DNA of 64,000 nt from Dipteris shenzhenensis. Taxonomy: Eukaryota > Polypodiophyta > Polypodiopsida > Gleicheniales. The notes under the pieces were generated by a model that made no database searches, was not told where the DNA came from, and worked only from the letters and a program-made list of their open reading frames with translations. The DNA is taken from the NCBI GenBank assembly GCA_047967505.1, contig CM106541.1. The stretch is one strand, 5' to 3'. Shown here one piece after another: positions 46,250 to 57,937 of the stretch. The translations under genes were made by a program, and so were the position numbers. The first letter of the stretch is position 1; each line of letters begins with the position of its first letter.

Positions 46250-47110
46250 TAGTCATGTTTTCTCACCAAGGATTGCCACTTTCCAGCTATGTGGGATGAA
46301 GCAATATCTGAATCAAGAATACTGATCAAGCATTTGTAATTGAGTCTATTAAGGTCTCTACCTACTGCATCAACCCATCCTTTGAAATCATTAGATCACT
46401 GGAGTACTGGAATAGTAGGCCAACTTGGGTTATGGAACTGTTCAACCAAAACATCCAGGGTCAGAAATGAATTTGCTTGAAAGTCTCAAACCAAGGTCCA
46501 GGTACATATTCCCATATCATTGAGCCCTCTCACCAAGGGCTGGCTTATTTGAACTAGAGCTATATGAGACCACTTACTAATCCATATGTTAAGCCCCAAA
46601 GAGGAGTAACATAGTTGCTCCTTGCTAGTGGCCAGCCACATTCGCCAATAGCTCGACACCAAATTGGTATGATCTTGGCTTAGTTTGTAGCCCTTGGTCT
46701 TAATAGCGAAGTCACATAGTAGAATCTCCCTCCAAGATAATGATCCATGTGAGAAGCTAATAACACTTGCTGTTTAAATCTAGTATCAAGCTAGTCAAGC
46801 CCACGGTTGTGGTGAATACAACACCATAGCTTTTGGAAGTATTTTGTAAGAGGCATTTAACATTGTCAATGACCTCAAATAACCAAGTTTCATACAATTT
46901 GTAGATTTAGGAGTGAATTTAATCACTTCTTGATTCACAAGTATTGGTAGAGCATTCTCCGTTGAGCAATGTTGTGAACTCTGTACCACAAAGGTGCCAA
47001 TAATGTTTAAAAAAAGTCAGTTGGGAAGCCATCAAGGCTAGGGGCCTTTGTTGCTACCATGGAGCAAAGAACATAGTGAATCTCTTCCCGAGAGAATGGT
47101 CACAGAACAT
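46250..47110 (-). pseudogene. LINE (non-LTR) reverse transcriptase relic
   Basis: On minus, FSREEIHYVL..MVATKAPS.DGFPTDFF (about 47,100-47,010) matches the plant LINE pattern FSxEEIxxxL..M..xKAPGxDGFP..FF. Then NQEVIKFTPKS and RSLTMLNASYKILPKAMV (46,960-46,830) match IxLIPK..RPISLxNxSYKIxxKxLA. Later pieces include SILDSDIASSHIAGKW. Frameshifts and stops throughout. Confidence 0.7.
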
Positions 47111-47869
47111 AAAGAAACTCATTCTGAGAGATATGCATGCTATGTGCAGCATCTGATAAAATAACATGATATTTGAAAACCAAAAATAGTTTAAAACATG
47201 CTCAAAATGTTTCTCAAAATCACAATATGAAATTAAAAATGAAAATGACTGCATTATCACTAAACTACAATAAATGACTTTGAAAGGCCTATCGCTTTGC
47301 AAAAGGGTGTAACATTTTCCACCATCAAAAGAACATATTCTATTGAAACCTAACTCTTTAAAAAAGATATAAAGGATCATTTTAGAAAAACATTGCATTC
47401 TCTTTAGTCAATAGTGAGTTGTTGTATGTTTAGAGAAAGAAAAATGCACATATATGATGAAATGCATGATAACATGATGAGGGCACAAGAAAACTATTTG
47501 TGTACATTATGAATGCATAAATGCATCCACACTCACAATTAAAGGTTTAGCATTGTACTCTACCTTCATGCAATCATTACTTGTTTAAAGATGAGATTCA
47601 TAGTACATATCAATTGCTTTGAGAATTATGGCAAGTATTTTACCAATGTGAGTCATAAGAAAGCAAAGCAACAGAGGAAATGCCACATCCATGAGCTTTT
47701 TATTTTTTGAAATTTCACGACTATGAGGAGATATAGCATGATAGAAAGTGAACCAAAGATGGAAACAAGGAGATATATGGTGGCTAGAGCCAAGTTGTTT
47801 ATTCTTGAGCATGTGACTTATATCCATTTGTAGCAACACCTACATGGTCATTGCTAGAAGGGCCAAGGT
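47111..47869. other. AT-rich spacer, no gene seen
   Basis: No supported coding frame; possibly more of the LINE body. Confidence 0.35.
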
Positions 47870-49477
47870 GCACAAAGAAGGATGTTGCTCTCATTAAGGC
47901 CTAACGGCCATTCCCATAGCACACACACACATATGCTAGAGGAATCCTGATGCATATATATTAACAATCATGCACGATGCATGGTAAGAGTTATGGGTAT
48001 ACACATGCCAAACCATAAAAATGATGTCCATTCTACATAAACCTTTGCAAGAATAAGAATCATACTCTCATTAAGGCCTATGCAAAGTATCATGCCTATT
48101 GCACATGCATACATATGCTAGAAGCACACTGATGCACGTTTTTAACATCATGCATGATGCATGGTAAGAATTATGTAGATACTTATGGATGACCATGAAA
48201 ATGATACCTAATACGCATACAAACTTTTCAAGAAAAACGATATACCCCTCATTAAATCCTTACAAAGTATCATACCCATCCAACACACATACATATCAAT
48301 ACAAGCACATTGATGCACATTTCTAGCACTCATGCATAATGCATGGTAAGAATTTAAGAAATGTGAGAATGTGCATGCCGAACCATGAAAATAATATCCG
48401 ATCCACATCAAAGCTATGCAATAACAAAGTTCCTATTCTCATTAAATTCTACACAAAGCGATGCATCATAAGAATAATAGAAATACGCATACCCAAATAT
48501 GAAAATAATTTTTTATTCTCATTAAATTCTACACAAAGTATCATATCCAGACATAGACACATATGCTAGAAGCACATCGATGCACAGTTTTAGCACTCTT
48601 ATATGATGCATGATAAGAAATGTGAAAATGGGCTCCCGTACGATGCATCATAAGAATAATAGAAATACACATACCCAAATATGAAAATAAATTTTTATTC
48701 ACATCACACTTGCAAGAACAAGGATCTTCGTAATCTCATTAAAAGCTCTGCGAAGTATTATACCCATTAAACACACACACACAAATGTGCTAGAAGCACA
48801 CTGATGCACGTTGCATGGTAAGAATTGTGATAATACACATGCTTGACCATGAAAATGATAGCTAATCCACATAAAAATTTGCAAGAACAAGGATATACCC
48901 TTGTTAAGTCCTATCTAAAGTATCATACCCATCAAACACACACACATAGGTTAGAAGCACATCGATGCATATTTTTAGCACTCATGGATGATGTATGGTA
49001 TGAAATGTGGAAATACATATGGCTAAACATGAAATTGATATCCTCTCAACATCAAAATTTATAAGAACAAGGTTTGCATCCTACTAAGGCCTGTGCAAAG
49101 TATCATATATATATTGGATACGCATACACATATGCTAGAACCATAATAATGCTTATTTTTAATAGTTAGGTGCATGGAATGAATTGTGAAAATACACATG
49201 GCCAAACATGCAAATGATATTGGAACCACGTAAAATTTTGAAAGAGAAACTATACTACAAGACTTCATTAAGGCCTATGCAAAGTATCATACCCATGAAA
49301 CATAATGCACATATGCTAGAAGCACATCAATGCATTTTTTTAATCCCCATGTGCAATGCATGATAAAAATTATGGAAATATGCATGCCTGACCATGCAAA
49401 TGATTCGCGATCCACATTAAAACTTTCAAGAACAAGGATCTTACCTATCATTAAGGGCCATGAAAGTATCATACCCA

Positions 49478-49512
<35 letters not shown>

Positions 49513-49905
49513 ATCATTTACATGTTAAGGCATGTGTATTGCCACATTTCTTGTTGTGCATGAGTGCCAAAAACATGCATCAATGTGGTTCTACCAATCC
49601 AATTTAAATCAAACTTTTTAAGCACAAGGTTCATTAAGGAATGTGCAAAGTATAATACCCACCATCAAACACACACACACACACATTCTTGAAGCACACA
49701 AATGCATATTTTAAACACTCATACATGATGGCATGGTAAGAATTATGAAAATATGCATGCTCAACCATGATTTCTGATCCACAGAAAAGTTTGCAAGTAA
49801 AACTATGTTACTCTCATTAAGGCCTTTACAAAGCATCATACCCATTAGACAAGACACACGCACACATATGCTAAAGCACATTGATATATATTTTTATAAT
49901 TACTC
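47870..49905 (+). repeat. diverged satellite, monomer about 180-186 bp, roughly 10-11 units
   Basis: The landmark atgcatggtaag recurs at 47,981, 48,161, 48,343, 48,610 (variant), 48,815, 48,995, 49,174, 49,360 and 49,733. Most spacings are 179-186 bases; two longer gaps come from an internal duplication near 48,460-48,690 and a missing landmark. Each unit also has tctcattaaggcctatgcaa, agtatcatacccat, a (CA)n run and gctagaagcacat. Unit identity is low (old array). Confidence 0.8.
49481..49511 (+). repeat. (CA)n microsatellite
   Basis: About 14 CA repeats inside one satellite monomer; shorter CA runs sit at the same place in the other monomers. Confidence 0.9.
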
Positions 49906-50186
49906 ATGCACAATGCAAGAAATGGTTGCCATTGGCAATCAAGAAATTGTTGTCATTTTGTGATGCCATTTATTCCTAAGAAATGGAAAACAAGAAAAGG
50001 TTGTTGTTTCCTACTGCCATTTCTTCCTAAGAAATGACATTTCAAGAATTTGTTGCCATTTCTAGCTACCATTTCTACAAATATATGGCCCATTGAGAAA
50101 TGGTTGCCATTTCATACATGAGAAATGGCAAAATTAAAATTGGGTGCCATTTCCTACTGCCATTTCTAGATAAATTTCTTGTAGTG
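49906..50186 (+). mobile_element. CACTA transposon terminus with subterminal repeats
   Basis: The segment ends aaatttcttgtagtg, the reverse complement of CACTACAAGAAATTT, the classic plant CACTA end, at 50,186. Inside lie about 12 copies of tgccatttc / gaaatggca in both orientations, typical CACTA subterminal transposase sites. No matching left end was found in the window, so it is an orphan or a truncated copy. Confidence 0.8.
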
Positions 50187-51171
50187 AATTTGACCAGATT
50201 GAACTTGGAAATTACAAGCTCTCCTATTCAGATGAAGAGCTCAAACATCGAACTTGAAGATCTCAAGCCTTGATTATGCATCATCACTATGTCAAACAAG
50301 TTGACATTTTCAGGCAAAGTTTTCCATTTTTCACACATACTTTGCACTGCATCATGTAACAAACATAGTGCCTATAGCACTAACACAACCTAGTCCTCAA
50401 CTATATATATGCCTATGATCTATGAATAGAATCACTTCCTTGGGAGCAACTCTTGTGTCCATCTCTCTCCCCTCATTCTCTTCCTCTCAACATATAGCTC
50501 TAACAAAGGAGTGGGTGAGTAATAACAGAAGCAAGGGAAAGCATTTGTAAGGAGAGGGGAGATGAAGGTAGAGCAAAGATGCTGTAGGTTGAGAGTATAG
50601 ATGTGGGAGAAGGGAGTGGTTAGGGACTAAGGGAGAAATTGTATGGAGTGGGGAGGGGAAGGCGGACAAAATTATCGGTGCTTGAGAGAAAAAAGTGGTG
50701 AATGAAGGTGGTAGGGAGCATAGGTTGAGGGGTAAAAGGAGCAATCATGTCACAAAGAGAAATGAGGGAGACATGGAGAAAATGTGAGGGAGTAGCTATG
50801 AGGAGAGGGGAGAGGGAGGTAGAGCAAAGGTGAGGAGGCTAGCTTGCAGGAATAAGGAGATGAAGGTGGAGAGCAACTATGCAAGGGCGTGGTGAGCAGA
50901 GAAGTGGGGTGGAGGGAGAAGCCACAAGGAGAGGGGAGGTGAAGGGGGGTGACGGAACAACCACGAGGAGAGGGGAGGTGAGGAGGGGATAATGAACTAG
51001 AGCGGCAATGAGGGGTGCAACTATTGCCAGGGGGTGAAGGTCATGAAGAGAGGGAGACTACCGGCAAGGTGGGAGGTATCATGAAGTAATGAGGCGAATT
51101 TAGCGAGAGGTAGAGAGAAAAGGGTGTGAAGAGATCTAGGAAGAGAGGAAAGGACAAAACAAAAGAGATGA
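50187..51171. other. spacer; GA-rich from 50,500
   Basis: 50,187-50,470 has no feature. 50,505-51,140 is purine-rich with gagaggggaggtgaagg-type words repeated loosely (50,800-50,990). It leads into a gene X fragment, so it may be a weak relic of the same element's intron. Confidence 0.4.
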
Positions 51172-51369
51172 GAGGTGGCCACGAGCTTTAACATCATCAA
51201 GGGCAGATATCAAGGCTATACTTGCCTCATCTTTCATGAAGTTGAAATGTTTGAGAAAATAGCTAATGGAATGTTTGAGAAAATAGTTCATTTTAGTTTG
51301 GCATGTGAGGAACCAAACATTATGTATGAGTCCATAGCTTTAGTGGGTGAAAAAACAAAAGGGTGGTAA
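51172..51369 (+). pseudogene. gene X-related fragment from a third element copy
   Basis: Encodes ATSFNIIKGRYQGYTCLIFH, then FSLACEEPNIMYESIALVGE and KTKG. This aligns with inner gene X ITSFKIVRDRYQDYTSILFR, then CLACEKGDVTYEAPSLIKEK (18,170-18,320). An insertion repeats MFEKI. Similarity stops after about 65 codons. It is more diverged than the two large copies are from each other. Confidence 0.75.
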
Positions 51370-51679
51370 GAAATCTTCACCTCGTGTTTTTTAAATACCC
51401 TTTAGCAAATTCTGAGTGCTACAAAATTAGGGTCTAATTGCGTGTTAATCGGATGCGAGGATGAGAAGTTCCGAATGACTTTAATTTTCTCGACGGGGTT
51501 TGAATATTTGGAGAAAAAGATAATGTGATGAACGGAAATCGGGGTCGCCGTGATGCACTGTTCAAGAGTCGGTCACAACACCGCCCATAAAATGGGTCTG
51601 CCGCAGTTTCTGATTCACTCTAAAACTATCAGCTCTCCTGCAGACTCTCTTGTAAACTCTGATCGCCTCACTCCAAACT

Positions 51680-52216
51680 ATGAGCTCTGCTGCAGACTAT
51701 TCTCCTGCAGACTATTTTTTACCACTCTCTCCTGCAGACTCTGTTTCTGATCCGGATCAGTGGGAGTTTCCTAAGTCAGTTCAAGCTACCATCTTGAAGG
51801 TTTTACTAGGCTGCGTCGCCGTATGTTTGTTTAGCCTCTTCATACTCTGGTACCGGAGCCGTTCTCGACCAGTTGATCTGCCGCCCTCACCCGTTCGGAT
51901 CAGCTATCCGTTCAGCATTTATCCTTTCGATTCCCCTCCTATACGCCACACAGTACTTGATATAGCAACAATCGAGGCAACGATACCGTCCACCCCGTAT
52001 ACTTTCGACTCTGGAGCGTCATCCTGCGGCGTTTTCCTGGGAACAGACTGTGTAATCTGTTTGAGCGTTTTCGATGAAGGGCAGCCCGTAAGAGTACTGC
52101 CGGGCTGTAATCACGGCTTTCATCGTGGCTGTATTGATTCGTGGCTGCTTACTACAGCATCTTGCCCCTCCTGTCGAAAAAAGGTTGACGTGTCGGCGAC
52201 TGTAGAATCTAGATAG
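51680..52216 (+). CDS. ATL-like RING-H2 finger E3 ubiquitin ligase
   Basis: An intronless 178-aa frame, the usual design of the plant ATL family (membrane-anchored RING-H2 E3 ligases that hand ubiquitin from an E2 to a substrate). Residues about 35-60 form one hydrophobic span ([20 protein letters not shown]) followed by a basic RSRSRP stop-transfer. The RING-H2 is near residues 125-170: [39 protein letters not shown]. It has all eight metal ligands (C-x2-C-x15-C-x-H-x2-H-x2-C-x10-C-x2-C) and the Trp that contacts the E2. The GLD motif usual between membrane span and RING is not evident. Ahead of the start, tctcctgcagact repeats several times. GC content is higher than the surroundings, and this is the best host-gene candidate here. 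An upstream start at 51,550 is out of frame. Confidence 0.85.
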   Translation: MSSAADYSPADYFLPLSPADSVSDPDQWEFPKSVQATILKVLLGCVAVCLFSLFILWYRSRSRPVDLPPSPVRISYPFSIYPFDSPPIRHTVLDIATIEATIPSTPYTFDSGASSCGVFLGTDCVICLSVFDEGQPVRVLPGCNHGFHRGCIDSWLLTTASCPSCRKKVDVSATVESR

Positions 52217-53929
52217 GAAATGTGAAGCCTAATTAGCCACTGAAACTGTGGTAAAGCTGACCCCAACGCAAGGAAGTATAGCGCCAGGCCAATGAGCAAA
52301 TTGGAAGTCACTGAAAAACGTACGAACTCTGGGCATGAATCACCGCATACTGCTGTTGCGGTTCTGAGTTGTGATTGTTCAATGCCGACGCAGCATATCG
52401 CTTGGGAGCGTTGTAATGAATCAGCCAAGAAGGATGTACGTGCCCACGCTGGATTAGGCTAAATACAATCCGTCACTTCAAATGCTCCTGGAATCGGCTC
52501 TGTTGAAATGGGTTGCAGCTGCTCGCTAGCGGCATCTCCTCGAATCTGCCCGCTGTCAGAGTTCTTCTCTAAAAGATGTGTTCGAAAGTCATCCTGCGGC
52601 TCCATGCTGATTTATCGTCACAAGAGGCATCTTGCATCACAATGGTAATTGGTACGTGCAAAGATTGCGGGCCGGAGGCAAAGAGTAGCGTATTTCCTTC
52701 CAAATCGGTTGTAAAAGAGGTATCTATGTTCGCTCCTAAACATCAAGGATTTCGGTTGACTCAGTGATGTTAGCGGTGAAGATAAAGGAAAGAGAGAAAT
52801 CGGGAGAACATCACCTTGAAGATAGGGAAAGAGACAAATCGGGAGATTGGAGCCAATCTCTTGCAACAATCTCTAGTCCTGCACGATCGTGAGTTTCTCA
52901 GGACGTTAAATGCCAGGAGCTTCCACGCTATGGCCGTTTTCCATAAGCTGCTTCCGCACTTTCAACCTTTTAAGTTTTTCTCAGTTATAATGCAACGTCC
53001 AACTTTTGGTGGAGGGTAGGTCTAATTGGAGATGCTTGTTCTCAAGAAGCTAAATTGGAATTTTCAATTTCCGAAATTCACTTCTCTGCTAGTTTCACTT
53101 TGGAAATCCTCCATTCTCTCTCTCTCTCTCTATTCACCATGGTAGTTTCATTCGATTCTCTAGTGCTCGCTCGACTTCGACAACATGCACAAGAGATAGA
53201 GGATTAACTAGCTAAACTCATTAGTTTATAGGAATGCGTTGTAAAATTAGACATATACATATGGAATTGATGAGTAGAAAGCTTCTACCCTTTCAACCAA
53301 ACCCAAAGTTGTAAATTAAGAAAACGAGAAAAGTAAGAAAATTATGTTGTAAAACCAAAAAAATGAAATCCATACATGATGCATGGGGAGAGGTGGTACA
53401 CTTCCTCTCCGGTTATTTATAATATGAGAGAGCGTGCGGCCCATGGATTTTTTCAGTATGTTTTTTAAAAGAAAAAAACGTATTTTTTTATTTTAAAATG
53501 CTTGTGGACGTTCAAAAGGCAAAAAACATGTTTTTAATAATCGGTCAATGTACATCGGTTGATCGGCTAAATACCACTCGATGTATCACAACAACGTGCG
53601 GTATTATGCTAAAAATATCACATAGTGTAATATAACACTGCACAGTAAATAAAACATAGATCGGTGAACCCCTACGCCGATCGGTATCAAATACACCGAT
53701 CGGTGAACCCCTACACTGAGGATTGCACTGATCAGTGTAGTATTACACCAGTGGGTGTAGTCAGTCATTGGCGCATGACATGCATGCATTGGCTGAATAC
53801 ATTGATCGGTGTGGTGACATACCAGTCGGTGTGTTGAGTTAGGTCTATAAAAGACAAGGTTCGCGGTATTTTTTTTCACTTGCATCGAAATTTACCATTG
53901 CTTTTAGCCTTGCTTTTGTTTCTAGTCAT
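52217..53929. other. intergenic; no supported gene
   Basis: 52,217-53,040 has mixed-composition sequence with several short frames that show no family signal. 53,540-53,760 holds clustered short palindromes (acaccgatcggtg, actgatcagt, gatcggtgaacccctac twice) of the kind seen in LTRs. I could not define an element. Confidence 0.4.
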
Positions 53930-54295
53930 GGCTGGGTGATGGCTCGCTTTGGCCGGCCGGATTCACCTCGCCTCAGCCAAGAGAAAAGAGAGAGAGGAAT
54001 ATGTGATATGTTTATGTTTGCTTGCTTTTGTGTGTGTGCATGTATGATGTGTATCACTTAGGGTCGGATGATGACTCGCTGCAGACGGTTGGATTCATCT
54101 CGTCTCAAGTGACATTCTATTAGGTAGTATCATGATCAAGGCTGAGTGATGGATTACCTCAGCTGGCTGGATTCACCTTGCCCCAATTGAGAGAGGAAAA
54201 GAGAGAGGGAAAGAGAGAGAGAGGGCAAGTAAGAGAGAAATATGTGATGTTTATGTTTGCTTGCTTTTGTGTGTATGCATAAGAAGTGTAAGACA
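53930..54295 (+). repeat. tandem repeat, about 200-bp unit, two copies
   Basis: The unit carries gctgggtgatggctcgcttt / gctgagtgatggattacctc, then ggccggccggattcacct / gctggctggattcacctt, a gagaga run, and tatgtttgcttgcttttgtg. It is present at about 53,928-54,050 and 54,133-54,285, with a partial unit between (54,062-54,110). Confidence 0.75.
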
Positions 54296-55925
54296 AAAAG
54301 TAAGCGGCCCTAGAGGCCTGCTTATTCACATAATCTCCAAATATATCTATGGCAGACAACCTCTCTATCAAAATGATCTTTTCCTTTTGCCATGAAAGAA
54401 CATGTCCACCTAAAGCCCTGGACAAACATTTTAGGAAGTAAACAATGGCTTCTCCATTGTTGCTCAACTGCCTATGGTAAATCAAGATCTTGGCACTTCC
54501 TAGATCATGAATATAATGAGCTAGGCCTGACATTTTGCGAAACCCAACCTGCCTGCTTCCACTTGATCTCTGGAGGAATGTGTCATCCTCAATTTGTAGC
54601 TGCCACATATCAAAGGATTGGAGTGAGACAATACACAACCTACAAAAACAAAGTTAAGCAGAAGTCAAAGTATTTGATTTGAAGTACCTTCTCATTTTCA
54701 TCAGCAACAAGCAGTTCATCTTTCCAAAGATTTATCCCTCTCCCCTCTTGTCCAGCCTCTTCTTTAGGCTTTTCTGTGTATAGTGCTGAAAGATTCATAG
54801 CTTCCTGTGTGAGCTGGAAGGCAGCTTCATCTGGCTCTTGGAACTTTTCAGCCTCTTTGAAACAAAATGAAAGGGCCTCTATAGGATCAAACATTGTTTC
54901 CAAAGCTAGTAGTGAATGGTCATCCTCTATGCCAACCTCCTTGTGAAGCCTTGAAGCCTGGGCAATAAGGAAAATGACATCGTCCTCCCTCAAATCAAAC
55001 ATACACTCTATATCATAGAGGAAAACATAATCCTTTCCACCAATCAACACACCTGGAAGCATGGGCATTGCATAGTTGCTGCTCTGAACATCAAAATCTT
55101 CAACTGGCTCTGCTCCCCTCAGAGTTTTTGTCCTTAGTTGAACAAGGTCAAGAGCAGCCACTTGCAGCCCCTCATCCTGAAGGTTGATATCTTCTTCTTG
55201 CTCTGCCATTTCTGTGACCAAAGAAACATCCTCCTTTTCCTCTGCTTCAGATGTGTCTTCTTCTTCTATTTCCTACCCTTGTTCATCCAAAGACTCCTGA
55301 CTGAAGACAATGTACATAAGAAATGCCATGCTTTCCTCCAGCACTCTACACTTTCTGGTGTGCAAAGTACAGTTGAATTTATAGTGATCAGGCAGGCTAT
55401 CAAATCTTCTGTTCACATGGTACCTCAGCCTGTCATTGGAGACAATATGATTTATGTGCACAAAAACCTTTTCTCCTTCCACAATTCTTCCTGCCTCTGT
55501 CAGTTCTTTGAAGGTATCCCAATAGTCTGAAAGAAAATCTTTGTGCTGCTCCAGTACAAAGCTCATTGTGAACTCCATGTTGAAAATTCTGTGGTATATA
55601 TGGAAGTTACTCTGAGCCTTGCATTTGTGAAGAAACTCAAATAGGAGCAAATCTGGAGAATCGTCCTCTTCTGGTTCCATTTGTTTTTTGATGGAAGAAT
55701 CAACACTCTGCTCCAGTCTCTTCTTTTTGCCTGTTCAAAAACTTATATACTATGAATTCTATATGCTGACATATGCAATCAGTGAATGCATTGTATATCA
55801 CCAGATAATGCCTTCATGACATCTCATGACTCACCTGGTGATTGCTGTGGTCTAATAATAGTAGCAAAAAAGTCCAGCTTCCTCTTCAAAGGTGGGGCCT
55901 AGGAGCCAGCTGTTCCAAAACAAAA
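54159..55925 (-). pseudogene. LRED-type element gene, copy 2, divergent from the H3-Ulp1 gene
   Basis: Minus-strand exons: one ending CAATCACCAG|gtgagt near 55,836 (PPLKRKLDFFATIIRPQQSP); one from acceptor ttgaacag near 55,734 to donor AAG|GTACTT at 54,688, in one frame of about 345 codons broken by a single TAG at 55,273; and one from acceptor tttgtag at 54,640 (LQIEDDTFLQ, GLAHYIHDLGSAKILIYHRQ, EKIILIERLSAIDIFG). As joined, the last boundary puts the third exon one base out of its open frame, so the boundary is unsure or there is a lesion. A basic stretch (KRKLD, SPGKKKRLEQ) near the start looks like a nuclear signal. The middle has IGGKDYVFLYDIECMFDLRE, shared with 32,230-32,821. Unknown family. 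It probably shares a promoter region with the plus-strand gene at 58,119. Confidence 0.6.
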
Positions 55926-56010
55926 ACATTTCTCATCATCAAGGAAGATTTCCACAGGGCTAAAGATAGCAAATTAATGAGGTAGAAGTGAGAACCAAAT
56001 CAGACACAGG

Positions 56011-56710
56011 AATTTGCAGCAAAATGCGATATGGGCTGTTTAGAGAATTATAAACCGCTCTCCTTGCATTTTGTTGCAAATTCTCAAGTTATGTTCATGT
56101 GCATGTCAAATCAAGCACTGGGTTCATCTCAGTGATTCCTGGACACTATGATCTCATATGCAAGAGAAATAATGGAATGAGTGAAACTTTTCATGAGGAA
56201 TGTGTCAACAACAGGAATCTGCAGCAAAATGCGATATGGGCTATTTAGAGAATTATAAACCACTCTCCTCGCATTTTGTTGCAAATTCTCAAGTTCTGTT
56301 CACGTGCATGTCAAATCAAGCACTTGGTTCATCTCAGTGATTCCTGGACACTATGATCTCATATGCAAGAGAAATAATGGAATGAGTGAAACTATTCATG
56401 AGGAATGTGTCAACAACAAGAATTTGCAGCAAAATGCGATATGGGCTGTTTAGAGAATTACAAACCACTCTCCTCGCATTTTGTTGCAAATTCTCAAGTT
56501 CTGTTCATGTGCATGTCAAATCAAGAACTTGGTTCATCTCAGTGATTCCTGGACACTATGATCTCATATGCAAGAGAAATAATGGAATGAGTGAAACTTT
56601 TCATGAGGAATGTGTCAACAACAGGAATTTGCAGCAAAATGCGATATGGGCTGTTTAGAGAATTATATACCACTCTCTTCGTATTTTGTTGCAAATTTCT
56701 AGTTTCTATT
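56011..56710 (+). repeat. 205-bp tandem array, 3.4 units, each with a long hairpin
   Basis: Units start at 56,011, 56,216, 56,421 and 56,626, exactly 205 bases apart. Each begins with a 72-base near-palindrome whose arms are TTTGCAGCAAAATGCGA and TCGCATTTTGTTGCAAA; the pairing continues inward through ggctgttta..taaacc. The fourth unit diverges after its hairpin. Non-coding, between the divergent LRED and H3-Ulp1 genes. Confidence 0.95.
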
Positions 56711-57720
56711 CACATCAACCTACAATCTAATTTCTGGGTGATTTACCACATTCTTGAACAGTATAAATTGAAAATGTAACAAGAAGGATGGAGCTGAGTG
56801 AAGACATTGGGACATCAAAAATCCAATGGATGGAAGAAATAAATGTTAAAAAACATTGAAACCAATCTAGAATTCTGACCTTTTTTGTCCTTTTCCATGT
56901 TGATGGAGTTGCACTGGTAAATCTCCTGCTCTTTCTCTAGCTTGAACTTTGCACTCTAGGTAACCTGGAGATCTAGCAGTAGTAGTAGTCTTCAGGCAGG
57001 TTGCAGTCTGGATGGAGTGTGCTGGGTAGGAAAGGATCAGAGAGAAGGAAATGGAAGATGCGAGGGTCATGGCAGGGATGAAAGATTGGGAGACAGGGGA
57101 GGGAAAAGTGGTTGTGGTATTGATGATGAAATCATGAATGGCACAAGTTCCAAGGCATAAAGTGTACTTTCACACGTGCCAAATTTCAAACTCCAAGAGA
57201 TCTAGGTCCCATCCACACGTGTGAAAAACGACTACATTCCACACGTGTGGGATTTAGAGATTCTTTATTTCTATTTGCACTTATTTGTGGTATCCTGTTT
57301 TAGACCTCTTGCCCTCCAGTCTTTACTCTCTTGCCTCCCTACCTCCATACTCTGCAACATCAGCATCCTGTCCAACAGCACAGGTTCATCCTCAGCACAG
57401 GTTACTCCTCAGTAGCACAGCACATCCACAGATAGATTCCAGGTCAGTAACAATGGGTTCTCCCCTTAGTCTCTGCAATCTTCTTGCCTAAAATAGAAAA
57501 AATCCATCCTGCATGGAAATGCATAGACTCAAGTCAAGGCAGAGAAATCACTGTAGGAATGCAGATCTTCAAGTGTGATATTTGCATGTGAGGGTAAAAT
57601 TGTACTTATGGGTTCTCCCTTCAGTCTGTGCACACTTCTTGCCTTCCATAGACTCAATCCATCCTGTATGGTTATGCAAACACCTTCAAATGACTGAAGG
57701 CATATTCCAGCATGCTGCCT
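56711..57720. other. intergenic region between the divergent genes
   Basis: No coding sequence supported. It contains the G-box cluster at 57,173-57,247. Two blocks of gggttctcccttagtct / gggttctcccttcagtct with cttcttgcctaaa / cttcttgccttcc (57,452-57,490 and 57,608-57,645) form a loose duplication. Confidence 0.45.
57173..57247. promoter_or_regulatory. cluster of three G-boxes (CACGTG)
   Basis: CACGTG cores at 57,173-57,178, 57,216-57,221 and 57,242-57,247; the last two sit in the longer palindrome cacacgtgtg. G-boxes bind bZIP and bHLH factors in plants. Lying between two divergent genes, they could serve either one. Confidence 0.6.
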
Positions 57721-57724
57721 CATG

Positions 57725-57793
57725 AATTTGTAGCAAAATGCGAGGAGAAGGCATTAGGAATTTCAAACTGCTAAATCGCGTTTTGTTGCAAAT
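57725..57793 (+). repeat. hairpin element, fifth copy
   Basis: Arms tttgtagcaaaatgcga and cgcgttttgttgcaaa match the tandem-array hairpins, while the inner 35 bases differ. Confidence 0.85.
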
Positions 57794-57937
57794 ATTGAAA
57801 TATTGCTTCATCAACCCCTGTCATTCTGGTTTTGTGACTTCCATAGCTGTAATCTTCTTGCATAAACTCCATTTATACTGTATTTAGTTGGAGAGACATA
57901 GAAATCACTGTAGGAGTGCACCAGCATGTCATTTCAA

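Noticed and set aside
52576-52767. Short frame after the ATL gene (MCSKVILRLHADLSSQEASC)
   Set aside because: Only 63 codons, no recognisable domain, no splice support; overlaps another frame on the opposite strand.
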